Assembly: GCA_009776305.1 (NCBI GenBank) | Contig: WRLY01000001.1 | Span: 372,001-436,000, forward strand | DNA: 64,000 nucleotides | Direction of reading: 5' to 3' | Source: Oscillospiraceae bacterium | Lineage (GTDB): Bacteria; Bacillota; Clostridia; Oscillospirales; Ruminococcaceae | Shown here: piece by piece, positions 50,892 through 59,903 of the stretch | Numbering within the stretch: position 1 is the first letter of the stretch | How the letters are laid out: each line of letters opens with the position of its first letter | Position numbers and translations under genes: made by a program | Notes under the pieces: model-generated | Told to the model about the DNA's origin: nothing | The model's database searches: none | The model's input: the letters and a program-made list of their open reading frames with translations, nothing else

Positions 50892-51377
50892 ATGGCTTTT
50901 TTATCATATCTTGACATATCGGTTTCGGGAATGGTGGCGCAGAGGCTTCGCACCGAGGTAATTCAGCACAACATCGCCAACGCCAACACCACCAGTACTT
51001 CGGAGGACGAGGCTTACAGACGGCAGATTTCGGTATTCGGGGAGCATAGACCTTTTAAGAATATGCAACTCGGCGAAAACTATGTCAAGGGCAGGGATTT
51101 CGGGAGTATACTCGAAATGACCATGGCGGAACGTCGCGAGAGAAAATTAGCGGGTGTTCGGGTACTTAGGGTTATTGAAGACCCTACGCCTTTAACCCCC
51201 GTGTTCGACCCTACCCACCCGCACGCGAACGAAGACGGCTATTACTACCGTCCAAACGTTGATATAGCCGAAGAGCAGATGGACTTTATGACGGCTACCC
51301 GTGCTTACGAGGCAAATTTGACAATTTTTGACGAACTCAAAAACATGGCGACAAAAGCGCTCACAATCGGAAGATAA
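50892..51377 (+). CDS. flgC: Flagellar proximal rod protein FlgC
   Basis: 161 residues; ISVSGMVAQRLRTEVIQHNI then ANANTTSTSEDEAYRR near 35, and VRVLRVIEDPTPLTPVFDPT in the middle. The C-terminus YYRPNVDIAEEQMDFMTATR is the strongly conserved FlgC ending. It follows flgB by 2 bases with GAGGA inside flgB. Confidence 0.96.
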   Translation: MAFLSYLDISVSGMVAQRLRTEVIQHNIANANTTSTSEDEAYRRQISVFGEHRPFKNMQLGENYVKGRDFGSILEMTMAERRERKLAGVRVLRVIEDPTPLTPVFDPTHPHANEDGYYYRPNVDIAEEQMDFMTATRAYEANLTIFDELKNMATKALTIGR

Positions 51378-51419
51378 AACAAAGAGGCGGCATAACGCCG
51401 TCCGTTAAAGGAGAGAAAA

Positions 51420-51722
51420 ATGACAAATCAAATTAAATCCATTCAACCCCTACAACCGTGGTTTCAGGAACAAGAGACGGAATCTGCCGCTCCGCTTTCC
51501 GCGCCGTCTTTTCTTGACGTTTTCAAAAGTATAGCAGGACAGGCGGTTGAAACCCAGCAAATAAGAGCCCAGGATATGCTCGATTTAATGCTCGGCGACG
51601 TTGACGACATTGAGCGGGTTCAAACCAACATATATAAAGCTCAAACCGCTATGGAGTTGCTGACAAACGTAAGGAACGTAACACTGGAAGCTTACAACGA
51701 AATAATAAAAATGTCAATTTAG
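51420..51722 (+). CDS. fliE: Flagellar hook-basal body protein FliE
   Basis: 100 residues linking the MS ring and the rod. SFLDVFKSIAGQAVETQQIR is near residue 30, AQDMLDLMLGDVDDIERVQT follows, and the C-terminus TNVRNVTLEAYNEIIKMSI is diagnostic. AAAGGAG precedes the ATG. The next start codon is 6 bases after the stop. Confidence 0.95.
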   Translation: MTNQIKSIQPLQPWFQEQETESAAPLSAPSFLDVFKSIAGQAVETQQIRAQDMLDLMLGDVDDIERVQTNIYKAQTAMELLTNVRNVTLEAYNEIIKMSI

Positions 51723-51728
51723 AACTTC

Positions 51729-52304
51729 TTGAACATAACTACGAAAGGCAAATATAAAATAACGAACAAAATAAGGGAAATTTTCAGGGACGCGCTTAAT
51801 TATAAAAAAGAAAAAGCAGTTATTTCTTTAGTGGCGGTCATACTTATCGTCGCTGTGTCTTTAGTTTTATTGGCGGGGCGTAATCCGTCAGGCGCGGAAA
51901 CGTTAATCAGTGCGGAAATCGGACCGGATTTTCCCTCCTTTGTTGATTTTGGGCATATTAATTGGAATGATTGGAGCGACAGTGCAGAAATGTTCGCCAC
52001 CGACACCGAGAAAAGAGAAGCGGCAATAAAACAGCTTGAACTTCACATTGCCGAAACGCTTAAACACCTTGACGTTGTGGAAGACGCGGTTGTGTCGATT
52101 CAGCAAAACGACGATGTGAACCCGTCATGCACATCATGTCTACCTAATCCGCCGATTGCCTCCGCTGTTATTACAATAACGCCCGATGCGGAGCTTACCG
52201 ATGATGTAATTGAGGGCATAAACCGCCTGATTCTAACCGCAGTACCCGATTTGACTTCGGAAAACTTATATATAGAAATTCGCGAGGGCGAAACTTCAGA
52301 CTAA
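51729..52304 (+). CDS. Short FliF-like (RBM2-only) protein
   Basis: 191 residues from TTG 51729, 6 bases after fliE and without a good ribosome site, so probably coupled. A basic start and one helix (AVISLVAVILIVAVSLVLLA) are followed by a domain that aligns with FliF: TEKREAAIKQLELHIAETL against FEKKEAQKQQLEIRIAATL, VEDAVVSIQ against VENAVVTIT, and LILTAVPDLTSENL against LVLTAVPGLTIEDL. It covers the end of RBM1 and RBM2 (about 75-180). RBM3, the collar and the C-terminal FliG-binding helix are missing. A CTSC motif replaces the usual loop. The gene order fliE-this-fliF suggests duplication of fliF 5' part. It may join the MS ring or plug it; no described counterpart is known to me. Confidence 0.78.
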   Translation: MNITTKGKYKITNKIREIFRDALNYKKEKAVISLVAVILIVAVSLVLLAGRNPSGAETLISAEIGPDFPSFVDFGHINWNDWSDSAEMFATDTEKREAAIKQLELHIAETLKHLDVVEDAVVSIQQNDDVNPSCTSCLPNPPIASAVITITPDAELTDDVIEGINRLILTAVPDLTSENLYIEIREGETSD

Positions 52305-52349
52305 ATAAAAAAGAGTAAAAATGCCGCTTGTCATGAAAGGTGATACATA

Positions 52350-53993
52350 ATGGAAAAAGTAAAAGAAACATTTCTGAAACTGTTTAATGCGCTTAAAGAA
52401 AAATGGGGAGCGTTAAGCAAAAACGCACGTCTTGTTACTATGGCGGTGTCGGCTTCCGTAGTGGTTGCCCTGATCACCTTAATCTTACTGTCGGGGCGTA
52501 CAAGCTACGCGGTGCTTTATTCGGGTGTTCCCGAACCCGATTTGACTGAAATCACCACCATACTTAGTGCTGCGGGGATAACCTATGAAAGGACTTCAGA
52601 CGGCTCTATCCGTGTTCCTAAGGAAATGGTTGACACGGCGCGTATGGAACTCGCCTTGGCGGGTTATCCGAGGGCGGGCGTTGATTACGGTCACTGGGAG
52701 GAGAGCGTGGGAATGTTCTCTACCGACTTTGAGAAAAAAGAAGCCCAAAAGCAGCAGCTTGAAATACGGATTGCGGCTACTCTGCGAATGTTAAATAAGG
52801 TCGAAAACGCGGTCGTGACCATAACCATGCCCCCCGATAAGCCTTATGTAATAAATGAAAACAAAGACCCCGGCAGGACAAGCGTAATGCTTGCGCTTAC
52901 ACCGGGCGCTAAACTTACAAAAGAAGAAATCGAAGGCGTTCAGAGATTGGTTTTGACCGCCGTACCGGGACTGACTATAGAGGACTTGGGTATTGTTGAC
53001 CAGAATATGATGGTTTTAATACCCGAAGACCTGGAAAGCGCTGAAACCGCGTTGTTTTTGGAAAATCAGAAACGCCTCGCGCAACGCCAGTACCAAAAAG
53101 ATGTTGAGGAGGATTATAAAAGGAGCGTAGAGCATCTGCTTGAGGGGACGGTCAGAGGCTATACCGTTTCGGTGGGTACGGTTTTTGACTTCAGCAACTG
53201 GACTGAGCAGAGCAAAGTATATACAGGGAGCAATATTGACCCTGAAACGGGTATGCAAAGCGGAATAATCAGTGACGAACAACGGCGACTCGCCATAAAC
53301 GGCATGTTTCCGGAGGGTCTTCCCGTCGGGACGTTCCTTAACGCGGATATTTCCCCTGATTATCCCACATACATAGGTGATAACGAGGGCGAAATTTTCC
53401 TCGAACAATTAATAGAAACCAATTATATGGTGAACGAAAGAATAAAACAGTCGGAGACTAACGGAGCGACTTTAGAAAAGATTACTTTGGCGGTGCAGAT
53501 TGACGAAACCGATATTACGCAAGACGAAATAGATGACCTCCGCTTTTTGCTTTCACGCGCAGTCGGCGCGGAAATGGAAGACGTGGCGGTAAGCGCAAGG
53601 GCGTTTAACCTTGCTCAACCTGAACAATTCCCCGGCGGCGCAATACGCCCTGAAAGAAATCTGCTCGTATTCATTATAATTTCTCTCGGCGCACTGCTGA
53701 TTGTGCTGTTCCTCCTTGCGATTATGTCGTCGGGTTCAAAGAAAAGGCGACTTGTCAAGGCGCGGCTTGCCGTACAGGGCGCGGGTGCTACACCTGCTTT
53801 TGCCGATGAAGGTTTCGGAGCTTTCTCCATAGGTAAACCGGAGGAAGAAGATGAATCCTTGAAAATCCAGTCCCTTATAGGCGCGGGTGAGGGCGAAACC
53901 CGCGAGGGTCTGCTTAAAAATGAAATCCGTGAATTTGCTCAAACCAACCCCGAAATCGTAGCGCAACTTATAAGAACATGGATACGGGAATAG
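52350..53993 (+). CDS. fliF: Flagellar MS-ring protein FliF
   Basis: 547 residues. First helix near 25-50 (LVTMAVSASVVVALITLILL), RBM1 with YSGVPEPDLTEITTILSAAG, RBM2 with VENAVVTITMPPDKPY and VLTAVPGLT, then RBM3 and collar (about 230-420). The second helix is near 445-465, and a cytoplasmic tail ends in EIVAQLIRTWIRE, the FliG-binding end. AAAGGTG precedes the ATG. It follows the short FliF-like gene by 45 bases and shares clear similarity with it. Confidence 0.96.
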   Translation: MEKVKETFLKLFNALKEKWGALSKNARLVTMAVSASVVVALITLILLSGRTSYAVLYSGVPEPDLTEITTILSAAGITYERTSDGSIRVPKEMVDTARMELALAGYPRAGVDYGHWEESVGMFSTDFEKKEAQKQQLEIRIAATLRMLNKVENAVVTITMPPDKPYVINENKDPGRTSVMLALTPGAKLTKEEIEGVQRLVLTAVPGLTIEDLGIVDQNMMVLIPEDLESAETALFLENQKRLAQRQYQKDVEEDYKRSVEHLLEGTVRGYTVSVGTVFDFSNWTEQSKVYTGSNIDPETGMQSGIISDEQRRLAINGMFPEGLPVGTFLNADISPDYPTYIGDNEGEIFLEQLIETNYMVNERIKQSETNGATLEKITLAVQIDETDITQDEIDDLRFLLSRAVGAEMEDVAVSARAFNLAQPEQFPGGAIRPERNLLVFIIISLGALLIVLFLLAIMSSGSKKRRLVKARLAVQGAGATPAFADEGFGAFSIGKPEEEDESLKIQSLIGAGEGETREGLLKNEIREFAQTNPEIVAQLIRTWIRE

Positions 53994-54023
53994 TTAATAT
54001 TTAACAATTGAAAATTGTAAAAA

Positions 54024-54041
54024 GTCCGCTTAAAAGCGGAC
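54024..54041 (+). other. Hairpin between fliF and fliG
   Basis: GTCCGCTT (54024-54031) and AAGCGGAC (54034-54041) form a perfect 8-bp stem around AA. A smaller ACAATT/AATTGT pair precedes it. The fliG ribosome site GGAGG follows. No T run, so an mRNA processing or stability element is more likely than a terminator. Confidence 0.5.
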
Positions 54042-54062
54042 GCCGCCGGAGGTGCATCATTT

Positions 54063-55064
54063 ATGTCCGAGGGAATCACTAATATGCAAAAAGCGTCATT
54101 AGTGCTGTCTTCTATAGGTACGGAAAACGCGTCCTTGGTTTTCAAGAATTTTTCCGATGACGAAATAGAGAAACTAACGCTTGAAGTCGCCAAAAACGAC
54201 TACTGGCCTATGGAAATCGTAGAGGAAGTCCTGAATGATTTCTACGAGCTTTGCCTCACCCAAAAAGTTATTTCGGAGGGCGGAGTTGACTATGCGCGGG
54301 AGGTTTTGGAAAAAGCTTTCGGTCCGCAACAGGCGGCGGCGCTTTTCGAGAAAATTACAAAACAGCTTAAAACCAAGGCTTTCGGGTTTGTCCGCAAGGC
54401 AGACTATAAAAACCTTTTGGCTATAGTCCAAAACGAACACCCGCAGACCATAGCGTTAATATTATCTTATGCGAGAAGTGACCAGGCTTCGGCGATTCTT
54501 TCTGAACTACCCAAAGATATAAGAATCGAAGTGGTTGAAAGAATCGCAAAAATGGACGCCGCATCCCCCGACGTGGTGCGCTCCATAGAGCAGACCTTAG
54601 AGCGAAAATTCGCAAGCCTTGTAACGGCAGAAAGCATGGACGTCGGAGGCGTAAATTACATAGCCGATGTTTTGAACTCGGTGGACAGAGGTACGGAAAA
54701 ACAGATTTTCGACGAGCTTTCCCAGCGCGACCCCAAATTGGCGGAAGAAATCCGTCAGAGAATGTTCGTGTTCGAGGATATTATAATGCTCGACGACATA
54801 TCGGTTCAGGCTTTCCTGAAAGAAGTAGACCCCAAGGATTTGTCGGTTGCCATAAAGGGTTCAACCTCCGAGGTTGCGGAAACCATTTACAGGAACATGT
54901 CACAGCGCGCAAGAGAGACCCTGCAGACCGACATCGAATATCTGAACAACGTTCGTATGCGCGATGTGGAAGAGGCGCAGCAGCGTATAGTTGCGGTTAT
55001 AAGGCGGCTTGAGGAAGACGGCGGCGTAACTATATCGAGAGGCGGAGCCGACGAACTCATTTAG
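54063..55064 (+). CDS. fliG: Flagellar motor switch protein FliG
   Basis: 333 residues. The N-terminal FliF-binding domain opens ITNMQKASLVLSSIGTENAS. The middle armadillo domain contains IVQNEHPQTIALILSYARSD, and the C-terminal torque domain has MLDDISVQAFLKEVDPKDLS and the helix with MSQRARETLQTDIEYLNNVR, whose charged residues face MotA. GGAGGTG precedes the ATG at 54063. Confidence 0.96.
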   Translation: MSEGITNMQKASLVLSSIGTENASLVFKNFSDDEIEKLTLEVAKNDYWPMEIVEEVLNDFYELCLTQKVISEGGVDYAREVLEKAFGPQQAAALFEKITKQLKTKAFGFVRKADYKNLLAIVQNEHPQTIALILSYARSDQASAILSELPKDIRIEVVERIAKMDAASPDVVRSIEQTLERKFASLVTAESMDVGGVNYIADVLNSVDRGTEKQIFDELSQRDPKLAEEIRQRMFVFEDIIMLDDISVQAFLKEVDPKDLSVAIKGSTSEVAETIYRNMSQRARETLQTDIEYLNNVRMRDVEEAQQRIVAVIRRLEEDGGVTISRGGADELI

Positions 55065-55119
55065 CAATAATTGAAATTATAAACGGCTGTTTACAGCTGT
55101 AATTGGCGGGTAGTGTTGA

Positions 55120-56112
55120 ATGGCTCATGTACTGAAAAACAATAACTTCGTATTTGTCCCGGGGCAGTTCGGGCAATCAGCAAACCCTGCCTTGCGCCCC
55201 GCCGCAAGCACAGGGCAGGCGGAAGCTTACCCGCAAATTCAAGCAAAACCGATTATGAGAGCGGGGGTAAGGAGTATCCCCAATGGAGAGCCCGAACCTA
55301 TACCGCAGGAATGTGCAAGCCCCGATGATTCGGAGAATATTGAAGAAACTCAGGAAATGCCCCTCAGCCAACAGGAACAGCTCATACTTCGCGAGGAAAT
55401 CATAAGAGAATACGACGCGCTCCGTCAGCAGTATATTTCAGAGGGGGAAAAAGCGCGGGAAGACGCAAAGCAGTGGGCTGGACGCCTGATTGAAACCACC
55501 GAAAACGATATACGCAAAACCTACACCGAAACCGAAAAGGAATGTGCCGAGAAAAGGAAAGAAGCCGATGAGCAGGGGTATAAGGACGGCTACGAGCGCG
55601 GCTTTGGCGAAGGCAATGAAAAAGGTTACGACGAGGGCTATAACAAAGGGCTTCGTAAGTGTAAGGATACGCTGAAAGAGCTTATGGCGTTACTTGAGCA
55701 GACTGACGTTCAGCGGGAGCAGTTCTTCAAAGAATACGAAAACCGAATTTTCGACGTTATTTTTACGATTGCCAATAAAATAACCGTAGACAGCTTAAAA
55801 CAAAAGGACAAGTCTGTCATTACCAAAATGTTGCGTGAGGCGGCTAAAAACTTCCGAAATTCGGAGTATGTAAAGATTACGTTATCCAAGCTTGACACTG
55901 AGCAGTTCGGAACGGCGGGCTTAGACACCCTGCGCGAGCTTTTCAAAGAGCAGCAGTATGTTGAATTCGAGGTCGTCAAGGATGCGCCGTCGGGAACGCT
56001 TATTATCGACGACGGCAGTGAAATAACCGACGCGGGCGTGGCGACGCAACTGATGATGATTGAAAAACTGGGCAAGGGGAAATTCCGCGATAAGGCGGAG
56101 AACAGTGAATAG
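55120..56112 (+). CDS. fliH: Flagellar assembly protein FliH
   Basis: 330 residues, the FliI regulator and export-gate partner. A Pro-rich disordered N-terminus is followed by a long coiled coil (about 80-200), including the GxxxG-type repeats DEQGYKDGYERGFGEGNEK. The V-type ATPase E-subunit-like C-terminal domain has VTTKITVDSLKQKDKSV-like sequence and LIIDDGSEITDAG. The gene order (fliG-fliH-fliI) is canonical. Confidence 0.92.
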   Translation: MAHVLKNNNFVFVPGQFGQSANPALRPAASTGQAEAYPQIQAKPIMRAGVRSIPNGEPEPIPQECASPDDSENIEETQEMPLSQQEQLILREEIIREYDALRQQYISEGEKAREDAKQWAGRLIETTENDIRKTYTETEKECAEKRKEADEQGYKDGYERGFGEGNEKGYDEGYNKGLRKCKDTLKELMALLEQTDVQREQFFKEYENRIFDVIFTIANKITVDSLKQKDKSVITKMLREAAKNFRNSEYVKITLSKLDTEQFGTAGLDTLRELFKEQQYVEFEVVKDAPSGTLIIDDGSEITDAGVATQLMMIEKLGKGKFRDKAENSE

Positions 56113-56115
56113 AAA

Positions 56116-57426
56116 ATGGATTTAACCGGATTTATAAAAGAGCTTAAAAATTATGAATCTTACCGCAATATGGGTAAGATTGAAAAAATTATAGGAATGA
56201 CCATTGAGGCGAGCGGACCTGTTTGTAATATAGGCGACGTCTGCCGTATTTTTGCTAAGGATATGCAAAGCCATATTTTCGCCGAGGTGGTGGGGTTCAA
56301 TTCCGAGAACGTGTTGCTCATGCCCTATACCGACATCGAGGGAATAGGTCCGGGCAGTATCGTCGATAACACAGGCGCAAAACTAATGGTAAAAACAGGG
56401 GAAAAGTTAATCGGACGGATTATTGACGCAATCGGACAGCCCCTTGACGACGGAGCCGAAATTGAATATACAGGCACTGTACCTATTTCGGGAGAACCGG
56501 TCAACCCTTTAACCCGTCCCAAAATAGCCGAGCCGATTGAACTCGGAATCAAAGCGATAGACGGCGTTATGACCCTCGGAAAAGGTCAGAGAATAGGGAT
56601 TTTTGCCGGCTCGGGCGTGGGTAAATCCACCCTTATGGGAATGGTTGCCAGAAAAGTCAAAGCCGACCTGAACGTTATAGCTCTCGTAGGGGAGCGCGGG
56701 CGTGAGGTTCGTGAGTTTATCGAGAACGATTTGGGCGAGGAAGGCATGGCGCGTTCGGTAGTTGTGGTCGCCACTTCCGACCAGCCCGCCATGATGAGGA
56801 ATAAATGCCCGCTGACCGCCACTGCGATTGCCGAATACTTCATGCAGCAGGGCAAGGACGTGCTTTTGATGATGGATAATCTGACAAGGTTCGCAATGGC
56901 GCAGAGGGAAGTCGGCTTGTCCATAGGAGAACCGCCAATTGCAAGAGGTTACACCCCGTCCATTTATTCGGCTTTACCTAAGTTATTGGAACGTGCGGGC
57001 TGTTTTGAAAAAGGGAGCATAACAGGCATTTACGCTGTTTTGGTGGAGGGTGATGATACAAACGAGCCTATTGCCGATACGGTGCGGGGAATAATCGACG
57101 GGCATATAGTGCTTTCTCGTAAAATAGCGGCGAGAAACCATTATCCTGCAATAGATATATTAAACAGCGTGTCGCGTCTTATGGTACTTGTAACTCCACA
57201 GGAGCATCAGGATTTGGCAAACGAACTCAGGAACCTGCTCTCCCTTTATGAAACCAACGCCGACCTTATTGCAATCGGCGCGTATAAAAAAGGCACCAAC
57301 CCCGCCCTTGACGCCGCAATCGGCAAAATCGACGCTATAAACAGTTTTTTGAAACAAAGGACAAAGGATTCTTTCAACTTAGAGGAAACCGTGAAAATGT
57401 TAAGACACGCCGTGACCGGTATTTAG
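56116..57426 (+). CDS. fliI: Flagellum-specific ATPase FliI
   Basis: 436 residues. Walker A is FAGSGVGKSTLMGMVAR near residue 165, Walker B is VLLMMDNLTRFAMAQREVGL, and EPPIARGYTPSIYSALPKLL near 275 is a FliI/T3SS ATPase hallmark. It energises flagellar export with FliH and FliJ. It begins 3 bases after fliH. The following 190 bases before fliJ hold no clear feature. Confidence 0.96.
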   Translation: MDLTGFIKELKNYESYRNMGKIEKIIGMTIEASGPVCNIGDVCRIFAKDMQSHIFAEVVGFNSENVLLMPYTDIEGIGPGSIVDNTGAKLMVKTGEKLIGRIIDAIGQPLDDGAEIEYTGTVPISGEPVNPLTRPKIAEPIELGIKAIDGVMTLGKGQRIGIFAGSGVGKSTLMGMVARKVKADLNVIALVGERGREVREFIENDLGEEGMARSVVVVATSDQPAMMRNKCPLTATAIAEYFMQQGKDVLLMMDNLTRFAMAQREVGLSIGEPPIARGYTPSIYSALPKLLERAGCFEKGSITGIYAVLVEGDDTNEPIADTVRGIIDGHIVLSRKIAARNHYPAIDILNSVSRLMVLVTPQEHQDLANELRNLLSLYETNADLIAIGAYKKGTNPALDAAIGKIDAINSFLKQRTKDSFNLEETVKMLRHAVTGI

Positions 57427-57616
57427 AACCTGTATTCAGCGTCCGAGGCACTCGGTAACTATTTACAATGCGGGATTAACAAATTTGTACAATTTTACAA
57501 TTAATTTTTGGCGTTTTAAGTCGATATATTAATATAAGGTTATAGCTTGAAAAACAATAAGCGAAAGAGGAAAATATTTCACGGCGGGTTGATGTCAGGC
57601 AGGGATGGTGTTTAAA

Positions 57617-58072
57617 ATGAAAAAATTTACATTTTCTCTGGCTAAACTAAAACAGTACAAAGAGCGTATGCTTGAAGCTGAGAAAAACAACCTCGGAATA
57701 TTACGGCGGGATTTGGTCGGGTTGCAGAACCAGTTAAGCGAAATCAACGGCATTATCGAAATCAAGCATGACGAGCTAAACGAAACCATGAAAAAAGGAA
57801 CTACCCCCGTTGATATATCGGTTCGCAAGCGATTCCTCACCTCGAAAAAGCAGGACGCGGCGCTAAAGCAAATTGATATTACAAAAAAAGAAAACGAGGT
57901 TCAGGCACAGTTGGAAGTGGTCATTGAACTGCAAAAAGAGGTAGCCTCTCTTGAAAAATTAGAGGAAGCACAGCTTGAGGAATACCGTGCCGCCGAGCAG
58001 AAAGAAGTTGAGCTGTTCATTGATGAGTTTATAACAAACGCTGATTTTCGCAAGCAAAACAAGGATATTTAG
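57617..58072 (+). CDS. fliJ: Flagellar export chaperone FliJ
   Basis: 151 residues from ATG 57617; an in-frame ATG at 57605 is possible, but MKKFTFSLAKLKQYKERML is the family start. The whole protein is one antiparallel coiled coil. It activates FliI, as gamma does in F-type ATPases. It is separated from fliI by 190 bases and from fliK by 190 bases, so it sits between two transcription segments. Confidence 0.88.
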   Translation: MKKFTFSLAKLKQYKERMLEAEKNNLGILRRDLVGLQNQLSEINGIIEIKHDELNETMKKGTTPVDISVRKRFLTSKKQDAALKQIDITKKENEVQAQLEVVIELQKEVASLEKLEEAQLEEYRAAEQKEVELFIDEFITNADFRKQNKDI

Positions 58073-58144
58073 AACGATTTAGAAAAAATTAGTGAAAATT
58101 AATAAAAAATTCATAAACAAAATGTTAAAATCAACAAGGAAACG

Positions 58145-58173
58145 TTGACATTTGAGAGATTTTTGTGTATAAT
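58145..58173 (+). promoter_or_regulatory. Internal consensus promoter before fliK
   Basis: TTGACA (58145-58150), 17 bp, TATAAT (58168-58173). It can raise transcription of fliK, flgD, flgE, flbD and motA apart from the rod and switch genes. Confidence 0.75.
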
Positions 58174-58261
58174 CTATAAAGATGAAGAAAAACGTCATTA
58201 ATTGTTATTAAGCTTTAGGGCTTGATATATAAAAACTTACACGGAAAGGAGGTGTAAGGAA

Positions 58262-59878
58262 TTGATGATTAGCACGGGCATTATTCCGAATGCACCCCAA
58301 ATCCCCGCAGTAGCGGAAGTAGCGGCAGGGTACACGGCAGAAGATTTCGGCGAGTACATGAGCAAGGCTTTAACCGAGCGTGAAGAAAAAGGCACGGGAA
58401 ACATCGGGCTACGGGAAACCGCAAAACCATTAAACGGAAAAACCAAAAACAAGGAAACCCCCGATATTACCGACAACGTAGAGCTGAATTTAGCCAATTT
58501 TCTGCAAAACATACCCAAACCGCAAAAAGTCTCTTGGCTGATGGAGGAAGAGGAACAGGGAGAAAACCCCGCCGATTATCTGACGGCAATGGCGGCTTTA
58601 GCTGATTTAAGCATGGTAGCGAGAGAAGAAAACCCAACCCCCGAAACAACCGAGGAAACCGCCACGAACTACCTGATTGACGCAGATACGGGAAAGACTT
58701 TTGAGAAACCGCAAAGCTATGCAAATGCAAAAACAGCGGCAAACCCTCCCGAAAACACCGAATCCGCCCCAAACCCTCAAACAACCGAAGTCCATGGTAA
58801 TTCGGAGCAACAGGAATTCAAAACGGTGCGGCAAGCAAAAAGGGAAAACGCGGAAGAATCAAAAGTAAGCACGGCGCGAAATTCCGAAACAAACCCTGAA
58901 ATTCGCAAGGATACAGCTGAAAACGCAGTTTCAAGCAAAGGCGCGGATTACAAGACGGCTCAAAAAGCGGAAAGCCCAAGCGGCGTACAAAACCCCGAAA
59001 CTTCGGAATCCGAACCGCAGGAAAGTTCACAAAATCTTCCCGAAGTAAAGTCTGACGAAACCTCACCCCCCCAAAAAAGCAATCAGGGTAATCAAAACAA
59101 TCAGGACGGACAGGGGCAGGACGGCGCACATTCGCAAAGCATGACAAACCGGGCAAAAGCGCGGGAAATGTCAAAAATCGCGCTAAACAACCGAAGCTTG
59201 GGAGACCTGACGGGCGAGTTTAAAGTAAAGACAAGCCACGGTAAGGAAAACTTAGTTCAGACGACAGACGTAAATACGGAAGAACCCGAAACCGTCAAGA
59301 TGTGGCAATCCTACAAAAAAAACCACCTAGACGTCAGAACCAACTCCGAAGAACTAAACGACCTGCTCGGTAAAGCCAAATCCGACAAAGCCGCTCAGGG
59401 AAATCCCGAAATCACGCTCAAAACAGCAGAATTCAATCCCGCTCAAAAGTTCTCGGCAGTTTCCGAAAAAATGATTTTACCGCAGAGTGAAATTCAAAAA
59501 ATCGCTGATGGAACTATAGCAAGGCTCAGTACCGCAAGCGACGGCACAACAACCTTTGAAATGTCGTTAAACCCTGCAGAACTCGGCAAAATAACAATAA
59601 AGCTTGTATTAAAGGATTCAGGTGTGACGGCGGAAATCACGGCGGAAAAAATGCAAACGGCGGCTATGTTGCAAAACGCCAAGGATAATATTTTAGCAGC
59701 TGTTGAAAGAGCGGAAGTAAGACTTGAAAACATTACGGTTGATTATCGCCCCGATTACAGCGAGCAACGGGAAAATCAAGGGCAAAAACAGCCGGAACAC
59801 AAGCAGAACGAGCAAGAAGAAACCGAAAACGACGGCGAAAACGGTATAAGTTTTGCGGAATTAATCGGAAGCATGTGA
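58262..59878 (+). CDS. fliK: Flagellar hook-length control protein FliK
   Basis: 538 residues from TTG 58262 (AAAGGAGGTG with a 9-base spacing to GGAGG; ATG 58265 is next). A long, polar, disordered ruler region (about 1-390, Gln/Glu/Asn-rich) is followed by the Flg_hook domain with FEMSLNPAELGKITIKLVL near 440 and AAMLQNAKDNILAAVERAEV. It measures hook length and switches export specificity. Length is within the wide family range. Confidence 0.9.
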   Translation: MMISTGIIPNAPQIPAVAEVAAGYTAEDFGEYMSKALTEREEKGTGNIGLRETAKPLNGKTKNKETPDITDNVELNLANFLQNIPKPQKVSWLMEEEEQGENPADYLTAMAALADLSMVAREENPTPETTEETATNYLIDADTGKTFEKPQSYANAKTAANPPENTESAPNPQTTEVHGNSEQQEFKTVRQAKRENAEESKVSTARNSETNPEIRKDTAENAVSSKGADYKTAQKAESPSGVQNPETSESEPQESSQNLPEVKSDETSPPQKSNQGNQNNQDGQGQDGAHSQSMTNRAKAREMSKIALNNRSLGDLTGEFKVKTSHGKENLVQTTDVNTEEPETVKMWQSYKKNHLDVRTNSEELNDLLGKAKSDKAAQGNPEITLKTAEFNPAQKFSAVSEKMILPQSEIQKIADGTIARLSTASDGTTTFEMSLNPAELGKITIKLVLKDSGVTAEITAEKMQTAAMLQNAKDNILAAVERAEVRLENITVDYRPDYSEQRENQGQKQPEHKQNEQEETENDGENGISFAELIGSM

Positions 59879-59903
59879 ACTTTTTAACGAAAGGAGGAAA
59901 AAA

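Noticed and set aside
57547-57615. 22-codon frame from TTG 57547 between fliI and fliJ
   Set aside because: No ribosome site, basic random composition, and no hydrophobic or conserved pattern.
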